A DNA stretch of 39,072 nt from Nonomuraea candida. GTDB lineage: Bacteria > Actinomycetota > Actinomycetes > Streptosporangiales > Streptosporangiaceae. The DNA lies in contig NZ_JOAG01000065.1 of assembly GCF_000725485.1 (NCBI RefSeq), positions 1 through 39,072 of the forward strand, read 5' to 3'. Under the pieces are notes generated by a model, which saw only the letters and a list, made by a program, of their open reading frames with translations, was not told where the DNA came from and searched no databases. The position numbers and the translations under genes were made by a program. Shown here in pieces: positions 7,446-16,843 of the stretch (the first letter of the stretch is position 1; each line of letters begins with the position of its first letter).

Positions 7446-10400
7446 TCAGACGGTGATGCTCCACGAGTCGAGGAAGCCGGTGTCACCGGAGTAGACGTCC
7501 TCGATGTCGAGCACCCACGTGCCGGCCGCCTGCTGGCTCACCGGGACGGTGAACGTCCTGGTGCCGTACGGCGTGCAGGTGGTGCCGCCGTACCGGTCGA
7601 CGACGTACCAGGTGCCGTTGGGGCCGCGGAGCCAGATGTCGAGGTCCTCGGCGCACGTGTGGCTGATCGTGATGGACAGCTGGACCGGGGAGGTCGCGCT
7701 GCCCGTCGCCGTCGAGGAGACCGAGCTCTGGGTGTTGGCGTAGTCGTTGATCGGGTAGTCGGTGTCGTTGGTGAACGTCCGGCCGCCCGAGGTGCCCTGC
7801 ACGGTCAGCGCGTACGTCGCCGTCCGCGTGACCGTCTCACCCGTGCCGGTCACCGTGACGGTGTAGCTGCCGGCCGGCGTGGTGGGCGTGGTCGCGATCG
7901 TCAGCCTGGCCGATCCGCCGGAGGTGACCGAGGTCGGGGCGAACGTGGCCGTGGCGCCGCTCGGCAGGCCGCTCGCGGACAGGTTCACGGTCTGGGCGGC
8001 GCCGGCCGTGGTGCTGGTCGCGATCGTGGACGTGATCTCCGAGCCCGCCTGCACGGTGCCGCTCGCCGGGCCGGCCGAGATCGAGAAGTCGCGTGTGGGC
8101 GGGGTGCTGGTCACGGCCTGCTTCCAGATCGCCCACATCGCCGCGTCCGCCGCCCGGTCCAGGACGGTGTCGCTGATGTTGGCGGTGGTGTCGCAGGAGG
8201 CGTGGTAGCAGGGGTCGAACGCGCGCCCGGCCGTGCCGCCCCACTTGGCGGCCTGCGCCGAGGTCTTGACGGCGCTGGCGCCCGCCGCGACTCCGGAGCT
8301 GGCGATGCCGGCGTTGCGGAAGGAGGCGTCGTCGGAGCGGTTGGCGCCCTCGACGTTCTCCTCGGGCTGCAGGTTCAGCCGGTCGTAGAACTCCTTCAGG
8401 TACGACGCCCCGGCCGTGGTGATGTTGTTGATGAAGTAGCCGCCGTTGATGGAGCCCGTCATGTCGTAGTTGTAGTAGACCTGGATCCGCTGCCGCTCGG
8501 CGGCGCTGAGCGAGGCCACGTAATACTGCGAGCCGTTGAGCCCCTGCTCCTCGTCGGTCCACCAGCCGAACCTGACGTGCTTGGCCAGCGTCGGGTTGCG
8601 CTGGGCCAGGGTCAGGGCGACTTCGAGCAGGTTCGCCGAGCCGGAGGCGTTGTCGTTGATGCCCGGCCCCGCCGCGACGCCGTCGAGGTGCGCGCCGGAC
8701 ATGATGACCTGGTTGGCGTCGCCGCCGGGCCAGTCGGCGATCAGGTTCGGGCCCGCGCCGCTGCTGCAGTAGGCGGTGGTGCAGTTCTGGCGCACGACGT
8801 TGTAGCCGGCCGCGCGCAGCTTCTCCTCGACGTACGAGACCGACTGCAGGTAGCCGTTGCCGGTGGACCTGCGGTTGCCGCCGTTGCCGGAGGCGATCGA
8901 CTGGAACTGCGCCAGGTGCGCCTTGACGTTGGTCAGGCTGATGTCCGGCGGGTCGTCGTCACCGGGGCCCTGGGCGACCCTCAGCGTGTAGGTGGCGGAG
9001 TGGGTGGCCGTGCCCGTGCCGGTGACGGTGATCGGGTACGTGCCCTGCGCCGTGGACGAGCCGACCGCCAGCCGCAGCGTCGAGGAGGCGCCCGAGGTCA
9101 CCGAGGGCGGGGTGAAGGTCGCCGTGGTGCCGGCGGGCAGGCCGGTGGCCGACAGGGTCACCGTCTGGGCGCTGCCCTGGGTGGTCTGCGTGGCGACCGT
9201 GGTGCTGACCGTCTGGCCCGGCGCCGCGCTGCCGGAGACCGGGCTGAGCGAGAGCGAGAAGTCGCTGTCGCCCGGCGTGCCGCACGCGGGCTCGTTCGCC
9301 GCCGCCGCCACGCTGACCGCGCTCCAGGCCGCCTTGGTGGTGTTGCACTCGACGCTGCTCGCGCCGTACAGCTCGATGACGGCCGCGACGGAGGCGGCGC
9401 GGACGTTCGTGTAGCGCCAGGTCGAGGTCTTCCGGGAGAGCGCCCCCATGAAGATCTTGCCGGCCTTCTGGATGCCGATGCCGGTGACCGACGACGGGCC
9501 GCCGCTGCAGATCGGGCTGGACGGCTTGCCGCCGCCCGGGTTGTTGCCCTCGGCCAGCAGGTAGAACCAGTGGTTGAGCGGGCCGGCCGCCGCGTGCACC
9601 TCGGTGGTCGGGATCGCGGACGAGTAGCAGTTCGGGTCGCCCAGCGCGTTCGGGTTGTACATGTTGCGGATCGGGCCCTGCCCGACCAGGTTGACCTCCT
9701 CGCCCACCAGGTAGTCCGGCGGGTCGCTGGGGTGGTTGGCGTAGTGCTCGGTGAGCGCGCCGAAGATGTCGCCGGTGCCCTCGTTGATGCCGCCGTTCTC
9801 GTTGCCCGAGCCGGCGCCGCCGGGGGTGGTCTGGAAGATCGCGTGGCCGTACTCGTGGGCCACGACGTCCATGGGGGTGGCCTGCTGGGTGCCCGCCTGG
9901 TTGCGGCCGAAGTTGGTGTAGCTGCCGTTCCAGTAGGCGTTGGCCTGGTTCAGCCCGACCCGGGCCGGGAAGCCGCGGCCGCTGCCGTTGATGCCGTTGC
10001 GGCCCAGCCATTCGCGCAGCATGTCCCACTCGCGCTGCACGCCGTACAGGGCGTCCACGCAGGCGCTCTCCAGGTTGGTGCCCGAGCCGTTGCCCCACGA
10101 GTCGTCGGGGCCGGTGTAGGCGGCGCCGTTCTGGCCGCCGCACTGGATGCCCGGCCTGGTGGAGTCGGTCATCGAGTACGAGCTGCCGGACCCGCTGGTG
10201 TTGATCGTCACCTGGCCGTAGTAGTAGCCGTTGCCGGTGCCGGCGCGTACGAGGTCGTAGGAGTCGGCGATCCTGCCGGTGCGCGCGTCCACGAACACGT
10301 GCTGGATGCTCGGCTTGCCTTCCCCGGCGATGCCGCTGACCACGGCCTCCCAGGTCAGGCGGGGCTTCTCGCCCCAGGCCAGCACGACCAGGCGGGGCTT

Positions 10401-10865
10401 GGCGGTGTCGTCCACCCGCGTCAGCACGCCCTTGGCGACCTCCGTGGCCCGCTCCGCGGTGATCACGGGTTTCGTCGGCACGTCGCGCGGGCTCGGGCCG
10501 GAGGCCGCGACCGTGTCCCTGACGTTCCCCGCCGCGTCGGTGACCACGACGGCGTCGCCGCCCACCATGGGCAGGCCCTTGTACGTGCGCTCGTACGCCA
10601 CGTAGAACATGTCACTGGCGCCCGGCGTGACCGAGACGCGGCTGTACGCCTCGTCCGGGCCCCTGGTGAGCGCGTCGAGCTGGCTGGAGACGGCCCGGTC
10701 GGCGACCGCCGCCGCGAGCGCGGCCGGGTCGGCGGTCGCCTGGGCGGCCTGCTGCTGGGATCTGGCCGCCCCCGGAGGGGCCGCGTGCGCGGATGACGCG
10801 GGTAACGCCATCGTCGCGGCCGTGGCCACGCCGACGACCGCCGCGAGCAGGGCTTTGCGTTTCAC
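7446..10865 (-). CDS. Secreted double metalloprotease: M4 thermolysin + M28 peptidase + P-domain
   Basis: The 1139-residue precursor starts at GTG 10865 behind AAAGGAG (9-base spacing). Order: Sec signal peptide (about 1-29, ending SAHAA); FTP/PepSY-type propeptide (about 40-205); M4 catalytic domain (about 210-525) with H337-E-Y-G-H341 and third zinc ligand E362 in GGINEGTGD. Then an Ig-like domain (about 535-630), an M28 peptidase domain (about 641-920) with H726-L-D728, D738 (GINDNASGS) and E772-E773, a second Ig-like domain (about 926-1010) similar to the first, and a C-terminal proprotein-convertase P/HomoB domain (about 1030-1139). Each domain is common in secreted actinobacterial proteases, but finding both zinc peptidases in one chain is unusual. 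The coupling suggests endoproteolysis followed by exopeptidase trimming. It is transcribed alone, divergent from the SARP gene. Confidence 0.93.
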   Translation of the reverse strand: MKRKALLAAVVGVATAATMALPASSAHAAPPGAARSQQQAAQATADPAALAAAVADRAVSSQLDALTRGPDEAYSRVSVTPGASDMFYVAYERTYKGLPMVGGDAVVVTDAAGNVRDTVAASGPSPRDVPTKPVITAERATEVAKGVLTRVDDTAKPRLVVLAWGEKPRLTWEAVVSGIAGEGKPSIQHVFVDARTGRIADSYDLVRAGTGNGYYYGQVTINTSGSGSSYSMTDSTRPGIQCGGQNGAAYTGPDDSWGNGSGTNLESACVDALYGVQREWDMLREWLGRNGINGSGRGFPARVGLNQANAYWNGSYTNFGRNQAGTQQATPMDVVAHEYGHAIFQTTPGGAGSGNENGGINEGTGDIFGALTEHYANHPSDPPDYLVGEEVNLVGQGPIRNMYNPNALGDPNCYSSAIPTTEVHAAAGPLNHWFYLLAEGNNPGGGKPSSPICSGGPSSVTGIGIQKAGKIFMGALSRKTSTWRYTNVRAASVAAVIELYGASSVECNTTKAAWSAVSVAAAANEPACGTPGDSDFSLSLSPVSGSAAPGQTVSTTVATQTTQGSAQTVTLSATGLPAGTTATFTPPSVTSGASSTLRLAVGSSTAQGTYPITVTGTGTATHSATYTLRVAQGPGDDDPPDISLTNVKAHLAQFQSIASGNGGNRRSTGNGYLQSVSYVEEKLRAAGYNVVRQNCTTAYCSSGAGPNLIADWPGGDANQVIMSGAHLDGVAAGPGINDNASGSANLLEVALTLAQRNPTLAKHVRFGWWTDEEQGLNGSQYYVASLSAAERQRIQVYYNYDMTGSINGGYFINNITTAGASYLKEFYDRLNLQPEENVEGANRSDDASFRNAGIASSGVAAGASAVKTSAQAAKWGGTAGRAFDPCYHASCDTTANISDTVLDRAADAAMWAIWKQAVTSTPPTRDFSISAGPASGTVQAGSEITSTIATSTTAGAAQTVNLSASGLPSGATATFAPTSVTSGGSARLTIATTPTTPAGSYTVTVTGTGETVTRTATYALTVQGTSGGRTFTNDTDYPINDYANTQSSVSSTATGSATSPVQLSITISHTCAEDLDIWLRGPNGTWYVVDRYGGTTCTPYGTRTFTVPVSQQAAGTWVLDIEDVYSGDTGFLDSWSITV

Positions 10866-11070
10866 GCTGGGGTGCTCCTTTCGGCGTTTCCCCGGGCCGC
10901 CGGGCGCTTGTGAGCGCGCGGCGGCCGGCGCGTCACCCGGGTTCGCCTGGGTTCGCGTCCGTCAGGGAAATGGGGGGTGATGGGAGGGTGACGGGAAAGC
11001 GAGCGGGCCCTTTCGCCTTGTTGCCGCCCGACGCTAAGCGCTCGCTCCCGGCGGGGAAATACGTATGTGC

Positions 11071-11088
11071 ATCGGTAGGGATACCGAT
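11071..11088. promoter_or_regulatory. Perfect inverted repeat in the protease / SARP intergenic region
   Basis: ATCGGTA (11071-11077) GGGA TACCGAT (11082-11088) is a perfect 7-4-7 inverted repeat in the 262-bp divergent gap 10866-11127. It sits about 40 bp before the chosen SARP start. A possible -10 hexamer, GACAAT (11116-11121), lies 6 bases before that GTG, which would make the SARP mRNA leaderless. The rest of the gap shows no other clear signal. A regulator site is inferred. Confidence 0.4.
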
Positions 11089-11127
11089 AATTCCGTTTCG
11101 CCTGGTGAGGTGCGGGACAATCAGGGC

Positions 11128-14100
11128 GTGCAGTTCGGCGTCCTCGGCCCGCTCGTGGTCCGGTCGGCCGAGGGTGACCCGGTCGCCGTCGGCGGGCCGC
11201 GCCCGCGCGCGCTGCTGGCGATGCTGCTGCTCGACGCCGGACGGCTGGTGAGCCTCGACCGCCTCATCGACGGCCAGTACGGCGACCGCCCTCCGGCGGG
11301 CGCGGCCAACGCCGTGCAGGCGGGCATCTCCCGGCTCCGGCGGCGCCTGCCCGACGGGCTGATCGAGTTCCACGGGACCGGTTACCTGCTGGCGGTGGAT
11401 CGGGAGCACGTGGACGCGCACCGCTTCGAGCGGCTGGCCGGGGAGGGGCGCGCGCTGCTGTCGGCGGGCCGGCCCGGCGTCGCCGCCGGCGTGCTGCGGG
11501 AGGGGCTGGCGCTGTGGCGCGGCCCCGCGTTCGCGGACCTGACCGGCGCGCCGTTCGCCGGGCCGCAGGCGCGCCGCCTGGAGGAGCTGCGCCTGACCGC
11601 CTCCGAGGACCTGTACGAAGCCGAGCTGGCCCTGCCCGGCACCGCCCCCGAGGCCGGGCTGCGCGAGCTGGTCGCCGCCCACCCGCTGCGGGAACGGGCC
11701 CGCGGCCTGCTGATGCGCGCCCTGCGCGCCCGGGCCCGCCAGGCGGAGGCCCTGGCCGTCTACGACGAGGGGCGGCGGCTGCTGGCCGCCGAGCTCGGCG
11801 CCGACCCCTCGCCCGAGCTGGCCGCCCTGCACCTGGAGATCCTGCGGGGCGAGGAACGCGAGCGCCCGGCCCGGCCCGGCGTGCCCGCGCAGCTCACCAG
11901 CTTCGTGGGGCGGGAGGAGGAGCTGGCCCTGCTGGCGACCGCCCTGCGCACGTCCCGCCTGGTCACCATCGTCGGGCCGGGCGGCACGGGCAAGACCCGC
12001 CTGGCCATCGAGGCGACGGCCCGCGGCCCCGCCGGGGCCCACTTCGTGGACCTGTCCCTCGCCGACCCCGCCACACCCGACCCCCCTCCGGGAACCGGAA
12101 CGCCCGGGAGCGGGCAGGCCGGCTCCGGCCTCGTGACGTCCGGGGGCGGGCAGGCCGGCCTCGGACCCCGGATGCCGTCGGGTGGGCAGGTGGCGCAGGC
12201 GGTGCTCGGGGCGCTCGGGGTGCGGGAGCCGGCGCTCAGGCCGTACGGCGCGGGCGGGCCCGACCCCGCCGACCGGCTCGTGGCCGCGCTGTCCGGGCAG
12301 GACCTCCTCCTCATCCTGGACAACTGCGAGCACGTCGTCGCCGAGGCGGCCGCGCTGGCCCGCCGCCTGCTCGCGCACTGCCCCGGCCTGACCATCCTGG
12401 CCACCAGCAGGGAGCCGCTGGGCCTCACCGGGGAGCGCCTGATCCCGCTCGCGCCCCTGCCCACCCCACCGCCCGGCGCGCCGCCGCCCGCCGACCCGCT
12501 CGGCTACCCGGCGGTCAGGCTGTTCGCCGACCGGGCGGCGGCCGTACGGCAGGGGTTCGCCCTCGACGCCGGCAACCTGGAGGCGGTGTCGCGGATCTGC
12601 GCCGCGCTGGACGGCCTGCCGCTGGCCATCGAGCTGGCGGCGGCGCGGGTGCGCACGTTCGGGGTGGCGGAGATCGCCGACCGGCTGGCCGAGCACGGCA
12701 GGTTCCGGCTGCTCTCGCGCGGCGACCGCACCGCCGCCGCCCGCCACCGGACGCTGCACGCCGTGGTCGAGTGGAGCTGGAGCCTGCTCGGCCCCGAGGA
12801 GCAGGCCCTGGCCCGGCGGTTCTCGGTGTTCACCGGCGGCGCCACCCTGGAGGCGGTGGAACGCGTCTGCGCCGGCCCCGCTCCCCCGGCGGAAACGGCG
12901 GTCGCAGCGCACCCCGTCACCACCCGCGCCCCGGCCGGAACGGCGAGTGCGCCGCAGGTCTCCGCCACCGATCCCCTCGCGGGCACGGCGGACCTGGCCG
13001 GGGTGCTGGCGGATCTGGTGGACAAGTCGCTCGTCGAGACCGACGGCGAGCGGTACCAGATGCTCGACACCATCCGGCTGTTCTGCCTGGAGCGGCTGGC
13101 CGAGGCGGGCGAGGAGGAGCGGCTGCGCCGGGCGCACGCCGCCTGGTCCCTCGACCTCGCGCGCCGCGCCCACGACCACCTCTACCAGGCCGAACAGCTC
13201 GAATGGCTGGCCCGGCTGTCGGCCGACAACGCCAACCTCCAGGCGGCGCTGCGCTGGAGCGTGGCGCACGACCGGCCGACGGCGTGGCGGCTGGTGGCGA
13301 CGCTGGCCATGTACTGGTGGCTGAGCGGGCGGCGCGGCCAGGCCGTCCGGCACGCCGTACGCCTGCTCGACTCCGCCGAGCGGGAGAGCGGGCCTGAGGC
13401 GGAAGGCGGGCTGGCGGAGGAGTACGTGCTGGCGGTGCTGCACGCCGTCCCCGAGTCGGGCTCCCCGCACTGGGCGCGGGCCCGGGAGATCGTCGAGTCG
13501 CTCGACCGGCCGATGCGCTACCGGTTCGGCGTGGCGTTGTGGGGCATGATCGCGGGCCCGCCCCAGGACGAGGTGTCGGCGGCGCGGGGACGGCGGATGC
13601 TGGGCCCGGAGCCGTGGAGCCACGCGCTCGGCCGGCTCAGCATCGCGCTGATGTCCCTGCTCAACGGCTCGGTCACCGAGGCCGAGCCGGAGCTGGAGCG
13701 GGTGCTGGCGGAGTTCGGCGCGGTCGGGGAGCGCTGGGGCGCGGCGCAGGCGCTCGACTGGCTGGCCCTGACGGCGAGCTGGCGCGGCGACTGGGAGCAT
13801 GCGTTCGAGCTGTGGGAGCGGGCGCTCGCGCTGCTCGAAGAGCTCGGCGCGCTGGACGAGCTGGCCGACGTGCTGGGCCGGCGGGCCGGCGCGCACTGGC
13901 GGGCGGGTGACGCGCGGGCCGCCCGCGCCGACTACGAGCGGGCGGGCGAGCTGGAGCGGCGGCTGGGCCGGCCGGAGCTGATGGCCTGGGTGCAGCTCCA
14001 GCTCGGCGAGATGGCCCGCTTCGAGGGCGACCTGGACGAGGCGGTGCGGCGGCTCGAAGCCGCCCTGGCCGGCTCGGTGACCGGCGCGTTCACCTCCGAG

Positions 14101-14535
14101 GGTACGAGGTCGCGGGTGCTGACGGCGCTGGGCCGGCTGGCCGAGGCGAACGGCGACGTGGCCGGGGCCGCGCGCAGGCACGCCGAGGCGCTGACCGCCG
14201 CGCTCGGCACCCCGCTGGCCGCCGACCTCGCCGGCGTCGCCGAGGGCCTGGCCGCCCAGTCCCTCTTCGAGGCCACCTTTCCGAGCGCGCCGCACCCGGA
14301 CGAACGGCTGGTGATGGCGGGGGCCGAGCGGGCGGCGTTGTTGCTCGGGGTCGCGGTGGCGCTGCGGGGCATGGCCGTGGCCGGGGACCGGGACGTGGCC
14401 GCGACCACCGCCGGCGCCATCCGGGTGCTCGGGGCCGAGGCGTTCGCGGCGGCGTACGCCAGGGGCGCGGCCGTGCGCCCGGACGAGGCGCCGGCCATCC
14501 TGCGCGCCGCCGCCGACGGCGGCCCCCCGCGCTGA
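11128..14535 (+). CDS. SARP/AfsR-like regulator: winged-helix + BTAD + NB-ARC + TPR-like
   Basis: Starting at GTG 11128 gives 1135 residues beginning QFGVLGPLVVR, the standard SARP N-terminus; no ribosome binding site is visible, consistent with a leaderless message. The OmpR-like winged helix occupies about 1-95 (RALLAMLLLDAGRLVS, ISRLRRRLP). The BTAD activation domain spans about 98-245 (VDAHRFERLA to SPELAALHLEIL). The NB-ARC ATPase follows, with Walker A GPGGTGKTR (283-291) and Walker B LLLILDNCEHV (D398). A C-terminal TPR-like helical region completes the AfsR layout. A Gly/Pro/Ser-rich insertion (about 315-350) separates Walker A from the rest of the ATPase. SARPs bind direct repeats near -35 boxes; suitable repeats lie just past this gene's stop, before the monooxygenase. 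Confidence 0.92.
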   Translation: MQFGVLGPLVVRSAEGDPVAVGGPRPRALLAMLLLDAGRLVSLDRLIDGQYGDRPPAGAANAVQAGISRLRRRLPDGLIEFHGTGYLLAVDREHVDAHRFERLAGEGRALLSAGRPGVAAGVLREGLALWRGPAFADLTGAPFAGPQARRLEELRLTASEDLYEAELALPGTAPEAGLRELVAAHPLRERARGLLMRALRARARQAEALAVYDEGRRLLAAELGADPSPELAALHLEILRGEERERPARPGVPAQLTSFVGREEELALLATALRTSRLVTIVGPGGTGKTRLAIEATARGPAGAHFVDLSLADPATPDPPPGTGTPGSGQAGSGLVTSGGGQAGLGPRMPSGGQVAQAVLGALGVREPALRPYGAGGPDPADRLVAALSGQDLLLILDNCEHVVAEAAALARRLLAHCPGLTILATSREPLGLTGERLIPLAPLPTPPPGAPPPADPLGYPAVRLFADRAAAVRQGFALDAGNLEAVSRICAALDGLPLAIELAAARVRTFGVAEIADRLAEHGRFRLLSRGDRTAAARHRTLHAVVEWSWSLLGPEEQALARRFSVFTGGATLEAVERVCAGPAPPAETAVAAHPVTTRAPAGTASAPQVSATDPLAGTADLAGVLADLVDKSLVETDGERYQMLDTIRLFCLERLAEAGEEERLRRAHAAWSLDLARRAHDHLYQAEQLEWLARLSADNANLQAALRWSVAHDRPTAWRLVATLAMYWWLSGRRGQAVRHAVRLLDSAERESGPEAEGGLAEEYVLAVLHAVPESGSPHWARAREIVESLDRPMRYRFGVALWGMIAGPPQDEVSAARGRRMLGPEPWSHALGRLSIALMSLLNGSVTEAEPELERVLAEFGAVGERWGAAQALDWLALTASWRGDWEHAFELWERALALLEELGALDELADVLGRRAGAHWRAGDARAARADYERAGELERRLGRPELMAWVQLQLGEMARFEGDLDEAVRRLEAALAGSVTGAFTSEGTRSRVLTALGRLAEANGDVAGAARRHAEALTAALGTPLAADLAGVAEGLAAQSLFEATFPSAPHPDERLVMAGAERAALLLGVAVALRGMAVAGDRDVAATTAGAIRVLGAEAFAAAYARGAAVRPDEAPAILRAAADGGPPR

Positions 14536-14549
14536 CCGGCGCGTGCCCC

Positions 14550-14582
14550 GTTGTCAGCGGCTGGTCGTCCGGTTGTCAGCGG
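14550..14582 (+). promoter_or_regulatory. Three 11-bp direct repeats upstream of the monooxygenase, candidate SARP site
   Basis: GTTGTCAGCGG at 14550-14560 is repeated exactly at 14572-14582, 22 bp later. The 11 bp between (CTGGTCGTCCG) keep the core T-x-GTC, so three 11-bp steps share one helical phase. SARP proteins are known to bind direct repeats at 11- or 22-bp spacing next to target promoters. The site is 21 bp before the monooxygenase ATG and directly after the SARP-type gene. I see no clear -10 box after it. Confidence 0.5.
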
Positions 14583-14602
14583 GGGTGGCGAAGCTGCCGG
14601 GC

Positions 14603-15745
14603 ATGCGGAACACGAACGTGCTCATTTCCGGGGCCGGCATCGCCGGCCCGGCCCTCGCCCACTGGCTCACGCACCACGGATTCACGGTCACCGTCGTCGA
14701 GAAGGCCCCTCACCTGCGCCCCGGCGGCCAGGCCGTGGACTTCAAGGGGGAGACCCACCTGACCGTGCTGAGCCGCATGGGCATCCTGGACGAGGTGCGC
14801 CGCCTGCAGACCGGCGGCACCGACCAGGAGATCGTGGACGCCAACGGCCGCAGGCTGGCGGTGATGCCCGGCGAGTTCACCGGCGGCGCCCTGGAGATCC
14901 TGCGCGGCGACCTGTCCAGGATCATGTACGAGCGCACCGCCTCCTCCTGCGAGTACGTCTTCGGCGACTCGATCACCTCGCTCACCGAGACCCCGGGCGG
15001 CGTCGAGGTCACCTTCGAACGCGCCACCTCCCGCACGTTCGACCTGGTCGTCGGGGCGGACGGCATCCACTCGAACGTGCGCCGCCTCGCCTTCGGCCCC
15101 GAGCGGGACTACGTGCGCCACCTCGGCCACTACTACGCGCTGGTGGACGTCGAGGAGGACTTCGGCGCGGTGCCGCGGATGTACAACGAGCCGGGCCGGC
15201 TGGTCGCGGTGGGCGGGCCGAAGGCGCCGGCGTTCTTCGTCTTCGCCTCCGAGCCTCTCGACTACGACCGCTACGACGCCCGGCAGCAGGCGGAGATCCT
15301 GGCGCGCGTCTTCACGGGCATGCGCTGGCGGACCCCCGAGGTCGTGGAAGCGGTGCGCCGCTCGCGCGACGTCTATCTCGACGCGATCAGCCAGGTCAGG
15401 ATCGACCGCTACAGCGCGGGCCGGACGGTGCTGCTCGGCGACGCCGCGTTCGGCAACACGCTGGGCGGCTTCGGCACCGGGCTGGCCATGGTGGGCGCGT
15501 ACGTGCTGGCGGGCGAGCTGGCCGCGGCGGGCGGTGATCACCGCAGGGCCTTCGCCGAGTACGAGCGGCAGTTCCGGCCGTACGCCAGGATCTCCCAGAA
15601 CGGCAACACCGGCCCCTTCCTCGCCCCGGCCACCCCCATGCGCATCCGGATGCGCAACCGGATGTTCAAGCACCGCTTCCTGCTCGGCCTGATGATGAGG
15701 ATGGGCGACAGGTTCGCGACGGACATCCACCTCAAGTCGTACTGA
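14603..15745 (+). CDS. FAD-dependent monooxygenase (PHBH fold, TetX/Rox-like)
   Basis: The 380-residue protein starts at ATG 14603 (MRNTNVLISGAGIAGP). It has the dinucleotide-binding GxGxxG at 10-15, an arginine-containing middle (EILRGDLSRIMYER) and a DG motif (VVGADGIHSNVRR). The FAD-ribityl GD motif is VLLGDAAFGNT, with D280. This is the class A flavoprotein layout: NAD(P)H-dependent hydroxylation or epoxidation of an aromatic or polyketide substrate, including rifampicin- and tetracycline-inactivating enzymes. The substrate cannot be read from sequence. It lies 67 bp after the SARP-type regulator in the same direction, across the direct-repeat candidate site, so it is a likely target or operon partner. 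Its stop is only 7 bp from the convergent methyltransferase. Confidence 0.92.
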   Translation: MRNTNVLISGAGIAGPALAHWLTHHGFTVTVVEKAPHLRPGGQAVDFKGETHLTVLSRMGILDEVRRLQTGGTDQEIVDANGRRLAVMPGEFTGGALEILRGDLSRIMYERTASSCEYVFGDSITSLTETPGGVEVTFERATSRTFDLVVGADGIHSNVRRLAFGPERDYVRHLGHYYALVDVEEDFGAVPRMYNEPGRLVAVGGPKAPAFFVFASEPLDYDRYDARQQAEILARVFTGMRWRTPEVVEAVRRSRDVYLDAISQVRIDRYSAGRTVLLGDAAFGNTLGGFGTGLAMVGAYVLAGELAAAGGDHRRAFAEYERQFRPYARISQNGNTGPFLAPATPMRIRMRNRMFKHRFLLGLMMRMGDRFATDIHLKSY

Positions 15746-15752
15746 ACCTTGG

Positions 15753-16571
15753 TCAGGCTCCAGCCCTGCCGACCCCGCCGTACACGTGGAGGTGCGGGGT
15801 GCCGTCGAGCAGGGGGAGGTGGCCGTCGTCGGGCCGCACGCGCCAGTCCTGCACCGGCACGAAACCCGGCCCGATCAGCTCGAACCCGTCGAACAACGCC
15901 AGCACCTCGGCCCGGTCGCGGAACCTGGCCTGCGCGGGCGAGCCGGCCGTGGCCTGCTGGAGCTGGGCGATGGCCTCGGGGGCGCTCTCGGCCATCGCGT
16001 GCGAGAGCACCAGATAGCCGCCGCCCCGCATGCTCCGCCGGAAGGCGGCCACGATGCCGGCCGGGTCCTCCTCGTCCATCACGAAGTGCAGCACGCCGAC
16101 CATCAGCACGCACACCGGCTGGTCGAAGTCGATCAGCCCGGTGACGTGCGGGTCGCCCAGGATGTCGCCGGGGCGGCGCAGGTCGGCCTGGATGCCGGCC
16201 ACGCCGGGGGCGTCGGCCAGCAGCACCTGGGCGTGCAGGCGGACCACCGGGTCGTAGTCGACGTAGACGACGCGGCAGGCGGGGCTCACCGAGCGCACGG
16301 TCTCGTGGATGCTGGGCGTGGTGGGGATGCCGGTGCCCAGGTCGATGAACTGGCGTACGCCCAGCTCGGCCAGATGCCGGACGGCCTCGATCTGGAAGTG
16401 CCGGTTGGCCCGCGCGACCAGGCGGGTGTCGGGGGCGACGGCCAGCAGCCGGTCGGCCACCGCCCGGTCCACCGCCAGGTTGTCCTTGCCGCCGAGCAGA
16501 TAGTCGTAGACCCGGGCCGAGCTGGGGACGGAGGGGTCCACGCCCGGTGGAACGCGTTCTGGCTCGGTCAC
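15753..16571 (-). CDS. SAM-dependent methyltransferase, Methyltransf_19 (DUF574) family
   Basis: A 272-residue protein starting at GTG 16571, with AAGGAG 8 bases before it. It shows the family hallmarks: an N-terminal VYDYLLGGKDNLAVDR (about 22-38), a Rossmann motif QFIDLGTGIPT (about 94-105), and VYVDYDPVV as the acidic strand after it. These methyltransferases are numerous in actinomycetes and mostly lack assigned substrates. It ends 7 bp from the monooxygenase on the opposite strand, so the two transcripts probably overlap; a shared pathway is possible but not shown. Confidence 0.92.
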   Translation of the reverse strand: MTEPERVPPGVDPSVPSSARVYDYLLGGKDNLAVDRAVADRLLAVAPDTRLVARANRHFQIEAVRHLAELGVRQFIDLGTGIPTTPSIHETVRSVSPACRVVYVDYDPVVRLHAQVLLADAPGVAGIQADLRRPGDILGDPHVTGLIDFDQPVCVLMVGVLHFVMDEEDPAGIVAAFRRSMRGGGYLVLSHAMAESAPEAIAQLQQATAGSPAQARFRDRAEVLALFDGFELIGPGFVPVQDWRVRPDDGHLPLLDGTPHLHVYGGVGRAGA

Positions 16572-16843
16572 CGAACCGTCTCCTTCACCGAGGGGAACTG
16601 AGGCGACATCCTACTCGCCGGTTCACCGCTGTCACGGGACTCACCCTGACGCTGGGGGTGAACATCCACCGCTCCCGCCGGGCTCGCGGGAGCGCTGCTC
16701 CGGCCACCGGGCCGGAAGCTCCTTCCCAGGACGGACGTAATTACCGACGCATGACCGATGCGCTCGGGGCCCGAGCCTGTGCATCCTGGTGGGGACGGGT
16801 CCGGTGCGGGCCTCGTTCCGGACCTGAGAGGAGCCGCGAGGGC

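Noticed and set aside
10933..14295. A 1120-codon open frame on the minus strand opposite the SARP gene
   Set aside because: It is an antisense product of high GC: low-complexity Gly/Arg/Gln-rich protein, no domains, while the plus strand has clear SARP motifs.
14603..16571. Monooxygenase and methyltransferase as part of a secondary-metabolite cluster
   Set aside because: No polyketide, peptide, terpene or other scaffold enzyme is present in the window; two tailoring-type enzymes and two regulators are not enough.
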